Counted from the first letter of the stretch, positions 1-8,418 are shown. The stretch is 40,477 nucleotides of DNA from Lutibacter sp. (GCA_021647265.1 JAKIVA010000023.1:1-40477), one strand, 5' to 3'. Notes: a model not told the origin generated them from the letters alone. Translations and numbers: made by a program.

Positions 1-980
1 ACCACAGGAGCTCCTAAAATGGAGGTTACTACATTAATGGGAAGCACAAATTGGCTACCTGGTAGTTGCGCAATGATATCGCAAATAAGCAAAACTAAGC
101 TGCCCATTAAAAACACTGCTGATATTAGTTTTTTATGATCACTGGTAGGAATAATCGCTCGTGTTAAGTGCGGAACTGCAATACCAATAAATGCAATGGG
201 ACCACAATAGGCTGTTACAACCCCAGCTAATAAGCCGGTAGACAGTAAAATTCCATTCCGTAGCTTATTAATATTTACCCCCAAGCTTTGAGCAGACTGC
301 TCTCCTAATAAAATTGCATTCATTGGTTTAAACAAGAGGAAAGAAACCACTAAACCCATACTTGTGAAACCAAAGAACAAAGGAAGGTCCTTGATGCTAA
401 CATTACTTAGAGACCCAAAAGTCCAAATGGTAAATGCTTGTAATTGTTTTGCTGAGCTAAAATATTGCAAGGTGCCAACTACTGCTCCGGTAATGCTGCC
501 TACCATTAAGCCTATAATTAATAACGTTGCGCTGTCTTTAACTCGTATGGATGCTAACAGCACAAATGAAAAAGCCAAGCCAGCACCAACACTTGCTGCT
601 ATTACAATTCCGAAAGAATTAATTAATAAGGCCCCTGAAAAACCAGCCATTACTAAAATGGCCACTCCTAAACTTGCTCCAGAGCTTATTCCTAAAACAA
701 AAGGGCCGGCTAGCGGATTTCTAAAAAGAGTTTGCATTAATAAGCCACTAATTGACAAGCCAGAACCAACAATCATAGCTGTAATTGCTTTGGGTAGCCG
801 GTAGTTTAAAATGATAGATTTCCAAGATTCTTTTTCTACTTCACCAGTGAAAAATGACCGGAAAATTTGTTTTAAAGGTATTGAAACTGAACCTAAACTA
901 ATATTTATAAAGATAGTTAGAAGTAATGCTAAAGTTAACAGTACAAAAATATTTCTATATGATTTTATTGGATTTATCAA
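1..980 (-). CDS. FecCD/BtuC-type metal-chelate ABC transporter permease (partial, 3' end outside window)
   Basis: Inner-membrane permease of an ABC importer for iron-siderophore, haem or vitamin B12. Reading the minus strand from the TTG at 980 gives an unbroken hydrophobic protein of 326 codons. The family core is clear: a segment reading YRLPKAITAMIVGSGLSISG then LMQTLFRNPLAGPFVLGISS, and near the window edge LPINVVTSILGAPV, which matches the usual C-terminal GAP motif. Family members are about 330-345 residues, so only about 10-20 residues are missing. The TTG start lies in a 4-base TTGA overlap with the rdgB stop codon, so the two are translationally coupled. The substrate cannot be told from the permease alone; the binding protein and ATPase would lie outside the window. 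Confidence 0.9.
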   Translation of the reverse strand, partial: MINPIKSYRNIFVLLTLALLLTIFINISLGSVSIPLKQIFRSFFTGEVEKESWKSIILNYRLPKAITAMIVGSGLSISGLLMQTLFRNPLAGPFVLGISSGASLGVAILVMAGFSGALLINSFGIVIAASVGAGLAFSFVLLASIRVKDSATLLIIGLMVGSITGAVVGTLQYFSSAKQLQAFTIWTFGSLSNVSIKDLPLFFGFTSMGLVVSFLLFKPMNAILLGEQSAQSLGVNINKLRNGILLSTGLLAGVVTAYCGPIAFIGIAVPHLTRAIIPTSDHKKLISAVFLMGSLVLLICDIIAQLPGSQFVLPINVVTSILGAPV

Positions 981-1561
981 GAATGCTCAGCTAAAAAGGT
1001 TATTAATTTTTTCATTGCTTTACCTCTGTGACTTATGGTTCCTTTTTCAATTAAACTCATCTCAGCAAATGATTTTTTATAGCCATTTGGCATAAAAATA
1101 GGATCATACCCAAAGCCACTTTTTCCTTGTTTTTCTTTTAAAATGGTTCCTTTACAAACTCCTTCAAACAAATGTTGTTTCCCGTTGATGTTTAATGCTA
1201 TTGCAGTTCTAAACTGAGCATTTCTATTTGTATTATCTCCAAGATTTTTTAACAATTTCTCCATATTTTCATCAGCGTTATTTTCTTTACCTGCATAACG
1301 TGCTGAGTAAACTCCAGGCTCATTATTCAACGCTTCAACCTCCAAACCAGTATCATCGGCAAAACAGTTTAAGCCGTATTTTTTTGTGATGAAATTCGCC
1401 TTTATAATTGCATTTCCTTCAAGTGTTTCAGCAGTTTCAGGAATATCCTCAAAACAATGAATATCTGCTAAACTAACAATTTCAAAATTGGTAAGTATGG
1501 CCTGTACTTCTTTTAGTTTGTTTTGATTGTTTGTAGCGAAAACAAGTTTTAATTTACTCAT
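977..1561 (-). CDS. rdgB: RdgB/HAM1 family XTP/dITP pyrophosphatase
   Basis: Cytosolic house-cleaning enzyme that hydrolyses non-canonical purine nucleotides (ITP, dITP, XTP) to monophosphate and pyrophosphate, keeping them out of DNA and RNA. The 194-residue length is normal for the family. Visible motifs are the N-terminal ATNNQNKLKE (residues 9-18, phosphate binding), ETLEGNA with the metal-binding acidic residues (45-51), FADDTGLEVEAL with catalytic Asp (67-78), GFGYDPIF (149-156) and SHRGKA near the C terminus (177-182). The start overlaps the rlmH stop by 8 bases and the stop overlaps the permease start by 4 bases, so all three form one operon read leftwards. The start chosen is the only ATG that keeps the N-terminal motif. 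Confidence 0.96.
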   Translation of the reverse strand: MSKLKLVFATNNQNKLKEVQAILTNFEIVSLADIHCFEDIPETAETLEGNAIIKANFITKKYGLNCFADDTGLEVEALNNEPGVYSARYAGKENNADENMEKLLKNLGDNTNRNAQFRTAIALNINGKQHLFEGVCKGTILKEKQGKSGFGYDPIFMPNGYKKSFAEMSLIEKGTISHRGKAMKKLITFLAEHS

Positions 1562-2027
1562 GATGATAAGGTTCGTTTTTTAAAATGGTAAATGCTCTAT
1601 AAATTTGTTCAACAATAAATAACCGAATCATTTGATGTGAAAATGTCATTTTAGATAAAGCTATTTTACCTTGTGCCTTTTTATAAATTGCCTCTGAAAA
1701 TCCATAAGGTCCACCAATAACCAACACCAATTGTTTTATACCCGAATTCATTTTTTGTTGAAGGAATTTTGAAAATTCTATGGAACGAAACTCTTTCCCT
1801 TTTTCATCTAACAAAACCAAAGCATCTGTAGCACTTATTTTTTTTAAAATAAGTTCACCTTCTTTTTCTTTCTGTTGAGATTCACTTAAATTCTTCACAT
1901 TTTTAATATCTGGGATAATTTCGAGCTCAAATTTAATGTAATGTTTTAATCTTTTTTGATAGGTTTCTATCAAAATTTGTAAATTTTTATCATCGGTTTT
2001 ACCAATGGTTAACAATTTAATTTTCAT
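1554..2027 (-). CDS. rlmH: 23S rRNA (pseudouridine1915-N3)-methyltransferase RlmH
   Basis: SPOUT-class methyltransferase that uses SAM to methylate pseudouridine 1915 in helix 69 of 23S rRNA. I start it at the ATG at 2027 (MKIKLLTIGK), giving 157 residues as in E. coli; the open frame extends 31 codons further upstream but those residues are low-complexity and run into the nadC promoter. Family signatures are LLDEKGKEFRS, the SAM-knot GGPYGF, and the C-terminal SHQMIRLFIVEQIYRAF followed by NEPYHHE. First gene of the leftward rlmH-rdgB-permease operon, divergent from nadC across a 75-bp spacer. Confidence 0.97.
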   Translation of the reverse strand: MKIKLLTIGKTDDKNLQILIETYQKRLKHYIKFELEIIPDIKNVKNLSESQQKEKEGELILKKISATDALVLLDEKGKEFRSIEFSKFLQQKMNSGIKQLVLVIGGPYGFSEAIYKKAQGKIALSKMTFSHQMIRLFIVEQIYRAFTILKNEPYHHE

Positions 2028-2077
2028 TTGGTAAATATAAAAAGAAATAAAGATGAATTTTTTGAAAATAAAAAAGT

Positions 2078-2085
2078 TATTTTTG
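2078..2085 (+). promoter_or_regulatory. Putative -7 box of the nadC promoter
   Basis: TATTTTTG fits the Bacteroidetes -7 consensus TAnnTTTG and ends 17 bases before the nadC ATG at 2103. A TTG at 2062-2064 is only 13 bases upstream, closer than the usual 17-23, so the -33 element is doubtful. Confidence 0.45.
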
Positions 2086-2102
2086 TTACAAAATAGCATA
2101 AA

Positions 2103-2960
2103 ATGATTAGCAAAAAACAATTTGAAAAAGAACTAAATATTATTATCTCAAATGCTATTAGAGAAGATGTTGGAGGTGGAGATTACAGTTCATTAGCTTG
2201 CATTCCAGAAAGTGAACGAGGTAAAGCAAAACTGTTGGTAAAAGAAGCTGGTATAATTGCCGGGGTAGAATTTGCCAAGAAAATTTTTAAATATGTAGAT
2301 ATAAATTTGGAGATTGAAACTTTAATTAATGATGGGGAAGAGGTAAAATATGGTGATATTGTTTTTTATGTTTCGGGTAGTTCTCTATCTATTTTAAAGG
2401 CTGAACGCTTAGTACTCAATGCTATGCAGCGTATGAGTGCTATAGCAACAAAAACAAATAAGTTTGTAAATTTACTAAAAGGAACCAAAACTAAAATTTT
2501 AGATACCAGAAAAACGACTCCAGGTATAAGGGCTATTGAAAAATGGGCGGTTAAAATAGGAGGAGGAGAAAATCATAGATTTGCATTATACGATATGATA
2601 ATGTTGAAAGATAATCACATAGATTTTGCTGGTGGTATTACTAAAGCTATAGATAAAACAAAGCGTTATTTGAAAGAAAATCATCTCGATTTAAAAATTA
2701 TTGTTGAAGCTCGAAGTTTAAAAGAAATTGAAGAAATATTAAAATCAGCTAATATTTATAGAATTTTAATTGATAACTTTAACTATGAAGACACTCGAAA
2801 AGCTGTTGAAATGATAGGAGATAAATGTTTGACAGAATCTTCTGGAGGAATAACTTTGGAAACAGCTCGTAAATATGCAGATTGTGGTGTAGATTATATT
2901 TCTTCAGGAGCTTTAACACATTCAGTTTATAATATGGATTTAAGTTTAAAAGCAGTTTAA
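2103..2960 (+). CDS. nadC: Nicotinate-nucleotide pyrophosphorylase (carboxylating), quinolinate phosphoribosyltransferase
   Basis: Converts quinolinate and PRPP to nicotinate mononucleotide, CO2 and PPi in de novo NAD synthesis. 285 residues, normal length. Motifs in order: EDVGGGDYSS (21-30, substrate-side Asp), ERLVLNAMQRMSAIAT (101-116, usually SGIAT, here Ala for Gly), DTRKTTPG (134-141), GGGENHR (153-159) and LKDNHI (168-173), then ESSGGITLETARKYADCGVD for the phosphate-binding end of the barrel. The stop codon shares one base with the next ATG (TAATG), so the membrane protein gene downstream is coupled to it. The quinolinate-forming genes nadA and nadB are not in the window. Confidence 0.97.
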   Translation: MISKKQFEKELNIIISNAIREDVGGGDYSSLACIPESERGKAKLLVKEAGIIAGVEFAKKIFKYVDINLEIETLINDGEEVKYGDIVFYVSGSSLSILKAERLVLNAMQRMSAIATKTNKFVNLLKGTKTKILDTRKTTPGIRAIEKWAVKIGGGENHRFALYDMIMLKDNHIDFAGGITKAIDKTKRYLKENHLDLKIIVEARSLKEIEEILKSANIYRILIDNFNYEDTRKAVEMIGDKCLTESSGGITLETARKYADCGVDYISSGALTHSVYNMDLSLKAV

Positions 2961-3895
2961 TGACAAAAAAAATTGAAGATAGCTTAGATAAAATACCAAT
3001 TGTAAATTGGGTAGTAAGATTGGTAAAAAAAATAAAAATACCAGGTTTGCATGGGATGTCTCTGTATGACGTTATTGAAATGTATGTAATTGGTATTGTA
3101 AAAGGTGCTTTAACCTCAAGAGCAGGAGGAATAGCATTTAGTTTTTTTATGGCATTGTTTCCCTTTTTACTCTTTATTTTAACGTTAATTCCCTATGTTC
3201 CAATTGAAGGATTCCAAAAGGATTTTTTATTTATGATTGAACAATTATTACCTCCAAACACAGCTAATTCTGTGCAAGAAGTAATAGCAGATATTGCAAA
3301 TAATAGATATGGAGGCTTACTTTCATTTGGATTTATTGCTTCGGTTTTTCTAATGACTAACGGCGTAAATGCTATTTTAGGCGGATTTGAATATTCGTAC
3401 CATGTTACCGAAATGCGTAATATTTTACGGCAGTATTTTATTGCTATGGGAATGGCAATTTTATTATCGTTTATTTTGGTTTTAACCGTTGCAGTAAGTA
3501 TCTATTTTGAAATTGGAATAAACGATTTAAAAGCAAATGGCTGGCTTGAAAATGATGTTTTTTGGATTGAAAAAGGCCGATTTTTATTTTTTGTGCTGTT
3601 AATTTTTGTTTCAGTATCTCTATTGTACAAGTATGGAACAAAAGGGGTGAAAAACCATGCCTTTTTTGCCCCAGGATCAATTTTAACAACATTGCTTACG
3701 TTGGTTATGTTTAAATTATTTGCTATTTACGTGCTAAAATTTGCAACCTACAATAAACTGTATGGCTCTATAGGAACCTTGCTAGTTCTTATGTTGTTTG
3801 TTTGGATAAATTCAATCATTTTATTATTAGGGTTTGAATTAAATGCCAGTATAAATCGTTTGAGAAAATCACATTTTAAAAAAATTAATAAATGA
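2960..3895 (+). CDS. YihY/virulence factor BrkB family inner-membrane protein
   Basis: Integral membrane protein of 311 residues with about six hydrophobic segments. Characteristic family features are SRAGGIAFSFFMALFPFLLF near residue 54, the central QYFIAMGMAILLSFILVL, and a C-terminal LYGSIGTLLVLMLFVWINS followed by LLGFELNA. The family was once mislabelled ribonuclease BN; its biochemical role is not settled. It sits between nadC and kdsB with overlapping ends on both sides (TAATG before, ATGA after), which says they are cotranscribed but does not reveal function. Confident as to family, not as to role. Confidence 0.9.
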   Translation: MTKKIEDSLDKIPIVNWVVRLVKKIKIPGLHGMSLYDVIEMYVIGIVKGALTSRAGGIAFSFFMALFPFLLFILTLIPYVPIEGFQKDFLFMIEQLLPPNTANSVQEVIADIANNRYGGLLSFGFIASVFLMTNGVNAILGGFEYSYHVTEMRNILRQYFIAMGMAILLSFILVLTVAVSIYFEIGINDLKANGWLENDVFWIEKGRFLFFVLLIFVSVSLLYKYGTKGVKNHAFFAPGSILTTLLTLVMFKLFAIYVLKFATYNKLYGSIGTLLVLMLFVWINSIILLLGFELNASINRLRKSHFKKINK

Positions 3896-4635
3896 AGGTA
3901 GTTGCAATGATTCCTGCTAGATACGAAGCCAGTCGTTTTCCAGGGAAATTAATGAAGAATTTAGTGGGGAAAACAGTTATTTTAAGAACCTATGAAGCAA
4001 CAAAAAAAACAAGTTTATTTGATGAAGTGTACGTTGTAACAGACAGTGATATTATTTTTAATGAAATTACTTCAAACGGAGGTAAAGCAATAAAAAGTAA
4101 AAAAGAACACAAATCTGGAAGTGATCGAATAGCTGAAGCTGTTGAAAATATGGAGGTTGATATTGTTGTTAATGTTCAGGGAGATGAGCCGTTTACACAA
4201 AGAGAGCCTTTATTTGAACTGCTAGAAGTTTTTAAACACGATAAAAATAAAGTAATTGATATCGCCTCTTTAATGCTGAAAATTGAAGATGAAGAAGAAA
4301 TTAACAATCCGAACAATGTAAAAGTAGTTGTTGATGAACAAAATTTTGCACTGTATTTTTCACGTTCTCCAATACCATTTCCAAGAGAAAAATTGGAAGC
4401 AACTTATTTTAAACACATAGGAATTTATGCCTTTAGAAAAGAATCTTTATTAAAATTTACTAAATTACCTATGAATAAGTTAGAGAAAACTGAAAAATTA
4501 GAAAACCTCCGGTTTTTAGCTAACGGCTTAAAAGTGAAAATGGTAGAAACCAATTACCCAGCTATTGGAATTGATACACCCGAAGATTTAGAAAAAGCAA
4601 ATAGAATATTTAAGTTAAATGAAAATAAGCAGTAG
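3892..4635 (+). CDS. kdsB: 3-deoxy-manno-octulosonate cytidylyltransferase (CMP-Kdo synthetase)
   Basis: Activates Kdo with CTP to form CMP-Kdo, the donor for the inner core of lipopolysaccharide; cytosolic. 247 residues, standard. Motifs: MIPARYEASRFPGK (6-19, nucleotide-binding loop), YVVTDSD (47-53), HKSGSDRIAEA (74-84), VVNVQGDEPF (93-102, metal/CTP binding) and HIGIYAFRKE followed by LEKTEKLENLRFL and GIDTPEDLEKA at the C terminus. Starts within the end of the upstream membrane protein gene (ATGA overlap). Presence confirms a Gram-negative envelope with Kdo. Confidence 0.97.
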   Translation: MKVVAMIPARYEASRFPGKLMKNLVGKTVILRTYEATKKTSLFDEVYVVTDSDIIFNEITSNGGKAIKSKKEHKSGSDRIAEAVENMEVDIVVNVQGDEPFTQREPLFELLEVFKHDKNKVIDIASLMLKIEDEEEINNPNNVKVVVDEQNFALYFSRSPIPFPREKLEATYFKHIGIYAFRKESLLKFTKLPMNKLEKTEKLENLRFLANGLKVKMVETNYPAIGIDTPEDLEKANRIFKLNENKQ

Positions 4636-4700
4636 AAACAACCAGGAAAAGCTTTAATTAGTTTTTTTAATTTTAGATATTTGCAAACTAATAATTAAGA

Positions 4701-6071
4701 ATGGCACAAAAACCAAGCATACCAAAAGGAACACGTGATTTTTCACCCACAGAAGTAGCAAAAAGGAATTATATTTTTTCAACAATTAAACAAGTTTTTG
4801 AATTGTATGGTTTTCAACCTATTGAAACTCCGTCGTTTGAGAAGTCCGAAACACTAATGGGCAAATATGGGGATGAAGGAGATCGGCTTATTTTTAAAAT
4901 ATTGAATTCTGGAGATTATTTAAATAAAGTTGACGATAGTTTATTAAAAATAAAAGACAGCTTAAAAATAACTTCAAAAATCTCAGAAAAAGCATTGCGT
5001 TACGATTTAACAGTACCCTTTGCACGATATGTTGTGCAACATCAAAACGATATTGTTTTTCCGTTTAAACGCTATCAAATGCAACCTGTTTGGCGAGCTG
5101 ACAGGCCACAAAAAGGTCGATTTAGAGAATTTTATCAATGTGATGCTGATGTGGTAGGAAGCAAAAGTTTATGGCAAGAAGTAGAATTTGTACAACTATA
5201 CGATGCCGTTTTTAGTAAGTTAAAATTAACTGGAACGACTATTAAACTCAACAATCGAAAAATATTAGCCGGTATTGCTGAAATAATTGGCGCAAAAGAT
5301 AAATTGATTGATTTTACGGTAGCTCTTGATAAATTAGATAAGATTGGAGCTGAGGGAGTTATTAAAGAAATGTTGTCAAAAGGAATTTCACAAGATGCTA
5401 TTCATAAAGTGCAACCGTTGTTTCAATTTAATGGGAATAATCAAGATAAATTAAATCAGTTACAAGATTTATTAGAAGCATCTGAAGAAGGAATACAAGG
5501 TGTTAAAGATTTAAGATTTGTAATAGATGCTGTTGAATCTTTAGGATTACAATCTGCTACGTTGGAATTAGATGTTACTTTAGCAAGGGGATTAAATTAT
5601 TATACAGGCGCTATTTATGAAGTTACAGCACCAGAAGGTGTTAAAATAGGATCTATTGGAGGAGGAGGAAGATATGATGATTTAACGGGTATTTTTGGAT
5701 TGAATGATATGAGTGGTGTTGGTATTTCGTTTGGGTTAGATAGAATTTATTTAGTACTGGAAGAGCTACATTTATTTGATGAAGTAGCGTTGCCAAAACC
5801 AAAAGTGCTGTTTATAAATTTTGGAGAATTGGAAGCAGCTTATTGTATGAAGGCTCTAATAGACTTAAGAAATAAAGGAATTAAATCAGAATTGTACCCT
5901 GATAGTGCTAAAATGAAAAAACAACTAAACTATGCTAACAGAAGAGCAATACCTTTTGTAGTAATTGTTGGTGAAAATGAGATTGTGAATGGTAATTATA
6001 CATTAAAAAATATGTTAACGGGTGAACAAAAAGTTTGTACTTTAGAAGATTTACTAAAAATCACAACATAA
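4701..6071 (+). CDS. hisS: Histidyl-tRNA synthetase
   Basis: Class II aminoacyl-tRNA synthetase that charges tRNA-His. 456 residues. Domain order is normal: N-terminal KGTRDFSP, motif 1 around residues 40-60, motif 2 WRADRPQKGRFREFYQCDAD (131-150), the histidine-specific LARGLNYYTGAIYE, motif 3 GGGGRYDDL with GVGISFGLDRI, and a C-terminal anticodon-binding domain (LINFG... to the end). Separated from kdsB by 65 bp containing GATATTTG (one mismatch to the -7 consensus) about 13 bases before the ATG, so it may have its own promoter. Confidence 0.97.
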   Translation: MAQKPSIPKGTRDFSPTEVAKRNYIFSTIKQVFELYGFQPIETPSFEKSETLMGKYGDEGDRLIFKILNSGDYLNKVDDSLLKIKDSLKITSKISEKALRYDLTVPFARYVVQHQNDIVFPFKRYQMQPVWRADRPQKGRFREFYQCDADVVGSKSLWQEVEFVQLYDAVFSKLKLTGTTIKLNNRKILAGIAEIIGAKDKLIDFTVALDKLDKIGAEGVIKEMLSKGISQDAIHKVQPLFQFNGNNQDKLNQLQDLLEASEEGIQGVKDLRFVIDAVESLGLQSATLELDVTLARGLNYYTGAIYEVTAPEGVKIGSIGGGGRYDDLTGIFGLNDMSGVGISFGLDRIYLVLEELHLFDEVALPKPKVLFINFGELEAAYCMKALIDLRNKGIKSELYPDSAKMKKQLNYANRRAIPFVVIVGENEIVNGNYTLKNMLTGEQKVCTLEDLLKITT

Positions 6072-6076
6072 CTTTG
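6069..6076 (+). promoter_or_regulatory. Putative -7 box for folE
   Basis: TAACTTTG fits TAnnTTTG and starts within the hisS stop codon, 38 bases before the folE ATG. No TTG lies at the expected -33 distance, so this rests on the -7 box alone. Confidence 0.35.
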
Positions 6077-6114
6077 AAAAGTAAGTTGTAAATTCGCAGG
6101 CTAAATAATAGATA

Positions 6115-6801
6115 ATGTTTGAAGTTAAAGACGGAATGAAAAATAGAACAGATGAACTAGGAGATGACCACGTTGGCTCTTCTGCTAAAACTCCATTAAG
6201 AGCTGATGCTTTTGATATTTCAGACCAAGAAAAGTTGCTTAGAATTGAGGCAAGTGTCAAAGATATTTTAACAACGTTAGGAATGGATTTAGAAGATGAT
6301 AGCTTAAAAGGAACACCTCATAGAGTTGCTAAAGCTTATGTAAATGAGATTTTTAGTGGTTTAAATCCTAAAAACAGACCGAAATTATCAACTTTTGATA
6401 ATAATTATAAGTACGGTGAAATGCTAGTAGAAAAGAATATTACGGTATATTCTACGTGTGAACATCATTTATTACCAATTGTTGGCAGGGCGCATGTTGC
6501 CTATATCTCTAATGGTAACGTAATAGGTTTGTCTAAAATGAATCGTATTGTTGATTATTATGCCAAACGACCTCAAGTACAAGAGCGCTTAACAATGCAA
6601 GTGGTACAAGCATTGCAAGAAGCATTGGGAACCGACGATGTTGCTTGTGTAATTGATGCAAAACATTTATGTGTAAATTCTAGAGGAGTACGTGATATTG
6701 AAAGTAGTACGGTAACTTCAGAATTTGGAGGGAAATTTAAAGACAAAGAAATTAGACGTGAATTTTTAGACTATATAAAAATGGAAACAGATTTTGAATA
6801 A
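6115..6801 (+). CDS. folE: GTP cyclohydrolase I
   Basis: Converts GTP to 7,8-dihydroneopterin triphosphate, the first step of tetrahydrofolate (and pterin) synthesis. 228 residues. The zinc site is intact: Cys115 and His118 in STCEHHLLP and Cys186 in KHLCVNSRG. GTPHRVAKAYVNEIF (66-80), GLSKMNRIVDYYAKRPQVQE (138-157) and SSTVTSEFGGKF complete the family pattern. The first about 35 residues are polar and acidic and not part of the fold, as in other bacterial enzymes. Followed by a clear intrinsic terminator, so this ends the nadC-to-folE run. Confidence 0.97.
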   Translation: MFEVKDGMKNRTDELGDDHVGSSAKTPLRADAFDISDQEKLLRIEASVKDILTTLGMDLEDDSLKGTPHRVAKAYVNEIFSGLNPKNRPKLSTFDNNYKYGEMLVEKNITVYSTCEHHLLPIVGRAHVAYISNGNVIGLSKMNRIVDYYAKRPQVQERLTMQVVQALQEALGTDDVACVIDAKHLCVNSRGVRDIESSTVTSEFGGKFKDKEIRREFLDYIKMETDFE

Positions 6802-6824
6802 AAGTTCTTTGCAATAAATACAGA

Positions 6825-6848
6825 AGCATCCAATAGGGTGCTTTTTTT
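6825..6848 (+). terminator. Rho-independent terminator after folE
   Basis: Stem AGCATCC (6825-6831) / GGGTGCT (6836-6842) with one T-G wobble, a 4-base loop AATA, and a run of seven T (6842-6848). Confidence 0.85.
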
Positions 6849-7000
6849 ATTAAAATCTATTGACAAAAGATCAGCCTTATGATAAAAATCTACTTAAATA
6901 TTAATCGAACTCAGGTTTTTTTATGTAAATGATAACAATAAAAACAGGAGTAATTGCAGCAATTTGTAAATTCATAAGAGCATAAAGTATTGTAGTATTA

Positions 7001-7396
7001 CTAATTTGGGGCTAAAAGATTAAATGGGTAATAAGGAATATTTCTAAGAATCCAAAAAACGATTACAATTATTAAAATAATAATAGGTGTTTTAGGATGA
7101 TATATATAATTGTAAATATGCTTTTTAAAAAATAGATTTAAACTGATTACGATTAAATGATAACCTATAAGAAGCACACCAAAAAAGTATAAAATGTTTT
7201 GCTGCAATACACCTAAAATGTTTAAATGTAAAAGCTGGTGTGTAGCACGTTGACTTCCACAACCCGGACAATAAATACCCGTAGTAACATATAAAGGGCA
7301 TTTTGGGAAAAAGTTAACATTATTGGGGTTTACATAAAAAAACAGGAATGCTAAAACTATTCCAAGTACTAACATTCCTATATATTTTAATTTCAT
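7001..7396 (-). CDS. DUF2752 domain membrane protein
   Basis: Small inner-membrane protein of 131 residues and unknown function. Start taken at the ATG at 7396 (MKLKYIGMLV); the longer frame upstream is the out-of-frame tail of the dispanin-like gene. It carries the DUF2752 hallmark CPLYVTTGIYCPGCGSQRAT (33-52), with the conserved CPGCG and the following Arg, then two further hydrophobic stretches. DUF2752 genes commonly sit next to CD225/dispanin or TM2-type genes, as here: the upstream gene stops 14 bases before this start, so the two are cotranscribed. Confidence 0.88.
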   Translation of the reverse strand: MKLKYIGMLVLGIVLAFLFFYVNPNNVNFFPKCPLYVTTGIYCPGCGSQRATHQLLHLNILGVLQQNILYFFGVLLIGYHLIVISLNLFFKKHIYNYIYHPKTPIIILIIVIVFWILRNIPYYPFNLLAPN

Positions 7397-7410
7397 TAAA
7401 ATTAATTGAT

Positions 7411-7682
7411 TTAGTTTCCTAAGCCCATAATAGCTGCTCCTCCTAAAGCAAAAATAAAAATAACGTATAAAATTACAATAGCTATTCCTGCAAATAATCC
7501 CCATTTCATCCATTTTTTTGCGTTTTCAGAAGCTTCTATAGCGCCCCTTGGTAATCACCCGCTGCAAATTTAGAATTTACTTGACTGGCAAAAACAATGC
7601 CTGCAATACCAAAAGGTAAGCAGCAAAAAATAGTTACTAAAATTGATTCAACTAAATAGTTTTTAGGTTGGTTTTGTTCCAT
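7411..7682 (-). pseudogene. CD225/dispanin-like two-helix membrane protein, broken by a one-base frameshift
   Basis: From the ATG at 7682 the frame reads MEQNQPKNYLVESILVTIFC then CLPFGIAGIVFASQVNSKF and AAGDYQGAL, then hits TAG at 7538-7536. One base later the second half continues in another frame as IEASENAKKWMKWGLFAGIA then IVILYVIFIFALGG, ending GLGN at the TAA at 7411. Together these make a complete 90-residue CD225/dispanin (interferon-induced-transmembrane-like) protein with an N-terminal re-entrant helix and a C-terminal transmembrane helix. The break falls at GGGG (7544-7547), where adding one base restores the frame, so a sequencing deletion in a homopolymer is a real alternative to a true mutation. 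Confidence 0.75.
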
Positions 7683-7816
7683 CTTTTTCGATATTTAAAT
7701 TTATAACAATGTTAAATGTACAAATTTTATATAGATTATTTAACTTCCTTAAAAATAAAATGTAACTCTTCAATTCATTTGATATTAAATTTTTATATTC
7801 TGCAATAATATTGTGT

Positions 7817-7850
7817 TAACTTTGTTTCATTATTTATATAAATAAGGAGG
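7817..7850 (+). promoter_or_regulatory. Putative promoter -7 box and strong Shine-Dalgarno for the Smr gene
   Basis: TAACTTTG (7817-7824) matches the -7 consensus. AAGGAGG at 7844-7850 is a perfect Shine-Dalgarno 4 bases before the ATG at 7855. Such a strong ribosome site is exceptional in this window, where most starts have none. Confidence 0.6.
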
Positions 7851-7854
7851 TATT

Positions 7855-8418
7855 ATGAGTTTTAAAGTAGGAGATAGTGTTGCTGTGATAGATGATGTGC
7901 TTAAAGGAAAAGTAATTGAAGTACATAATAATAAAATTGTAATAGAAACTACTGATGGGTTTCCTTTTGATTTTTCTCCAAATGAACTGGTAGTAATTAA
8001 AGAAAGTCAAAGAGAACTCTCTAAGTTTAGTGATATATCTAATGAAAACTTGTTAGAAAAGCTAGATCAAATGGCTTCTAAAAAGAAGGCTCCAAAATTT
8101 AAATCTACAGTAAAGCAAGATAAATTACCTCCTATGGAAGTAGATTTGCATATTCATCATTTAACTGCTTCAACCAAAGGAATGGATAATTATGATATGT
8201 TAAATATTCAAATAAATGAAGCCAAACATAAGTTAGAGTTAGCCATTAGAAATAGAATTCCCAAAGTTGTTTTCATTCATGGAGTTGGAGAAGGAGTTTT
8301 AAAAACAGAACTTGAATTTTTATTTAAAAACTACCCTGTTAATTGGTATGAAGCCTCGTTTAAGAAATATGGTTTAGGAGCAACAGAGGTTTATATATAC
8401 CAAAACCCTAAAGGCTAA
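7855..8418 (+). CDS. Smr/MutS2 C-terminal domain protein
   Basis: 187-residue protein with an N-terminal beta-rich (KOW-like/DUF2027) segment, residues 1-50, a lysine-rich linker and a C-terminal Smr domain. Smr signatures are VDLHIHHL (96-103, the family LDxH) and FIHGVGEGVLK (140-150, HGxGxG). Smr domains are nicking or structure-specific nucleases in MutS2-type and stand-alone proteins and some act in ribosome rescue; which applies here is not visible from sequence. Start is fixed by the perfect Shine-Dalgarno. Its 3' end overlaps the convergent lipoprotein gene by 11 bases. Confidence 0.9.
   Translation: MSFKVGDSVAVIDDVLKGKVIEVHNNKIVIETTDGFPFDFSPNELVVIKESQRELSKFSDISNENLLEKLDQMASKKKAPKFKSTVKQDKLPPMEVDLHIHHLTASTKGMDNYDMLNIQINEAKHKLELAIRNRIPKVVFIHGVGEGVLKTELEFLFKNYPVNWYEASFKKYGLGATEVYIYQNPKG

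Noticed and set aside
364..1095. Plus-strand open frames of 146 and 94 codons over the permease gene
   Set aside because: They are shadows: the minus strand encodes a well-matched FecCD permease across the same bases, and the plus-strand translations show no family features.
7397..7513. A 39-codon N-terminal extension of the DUF2752 protein
   Set aside because: These bases code for the end of the dispanin-like gene in another frame; the extension is not hydrophobic-signal-like and the ATG at 7396 fits the family.
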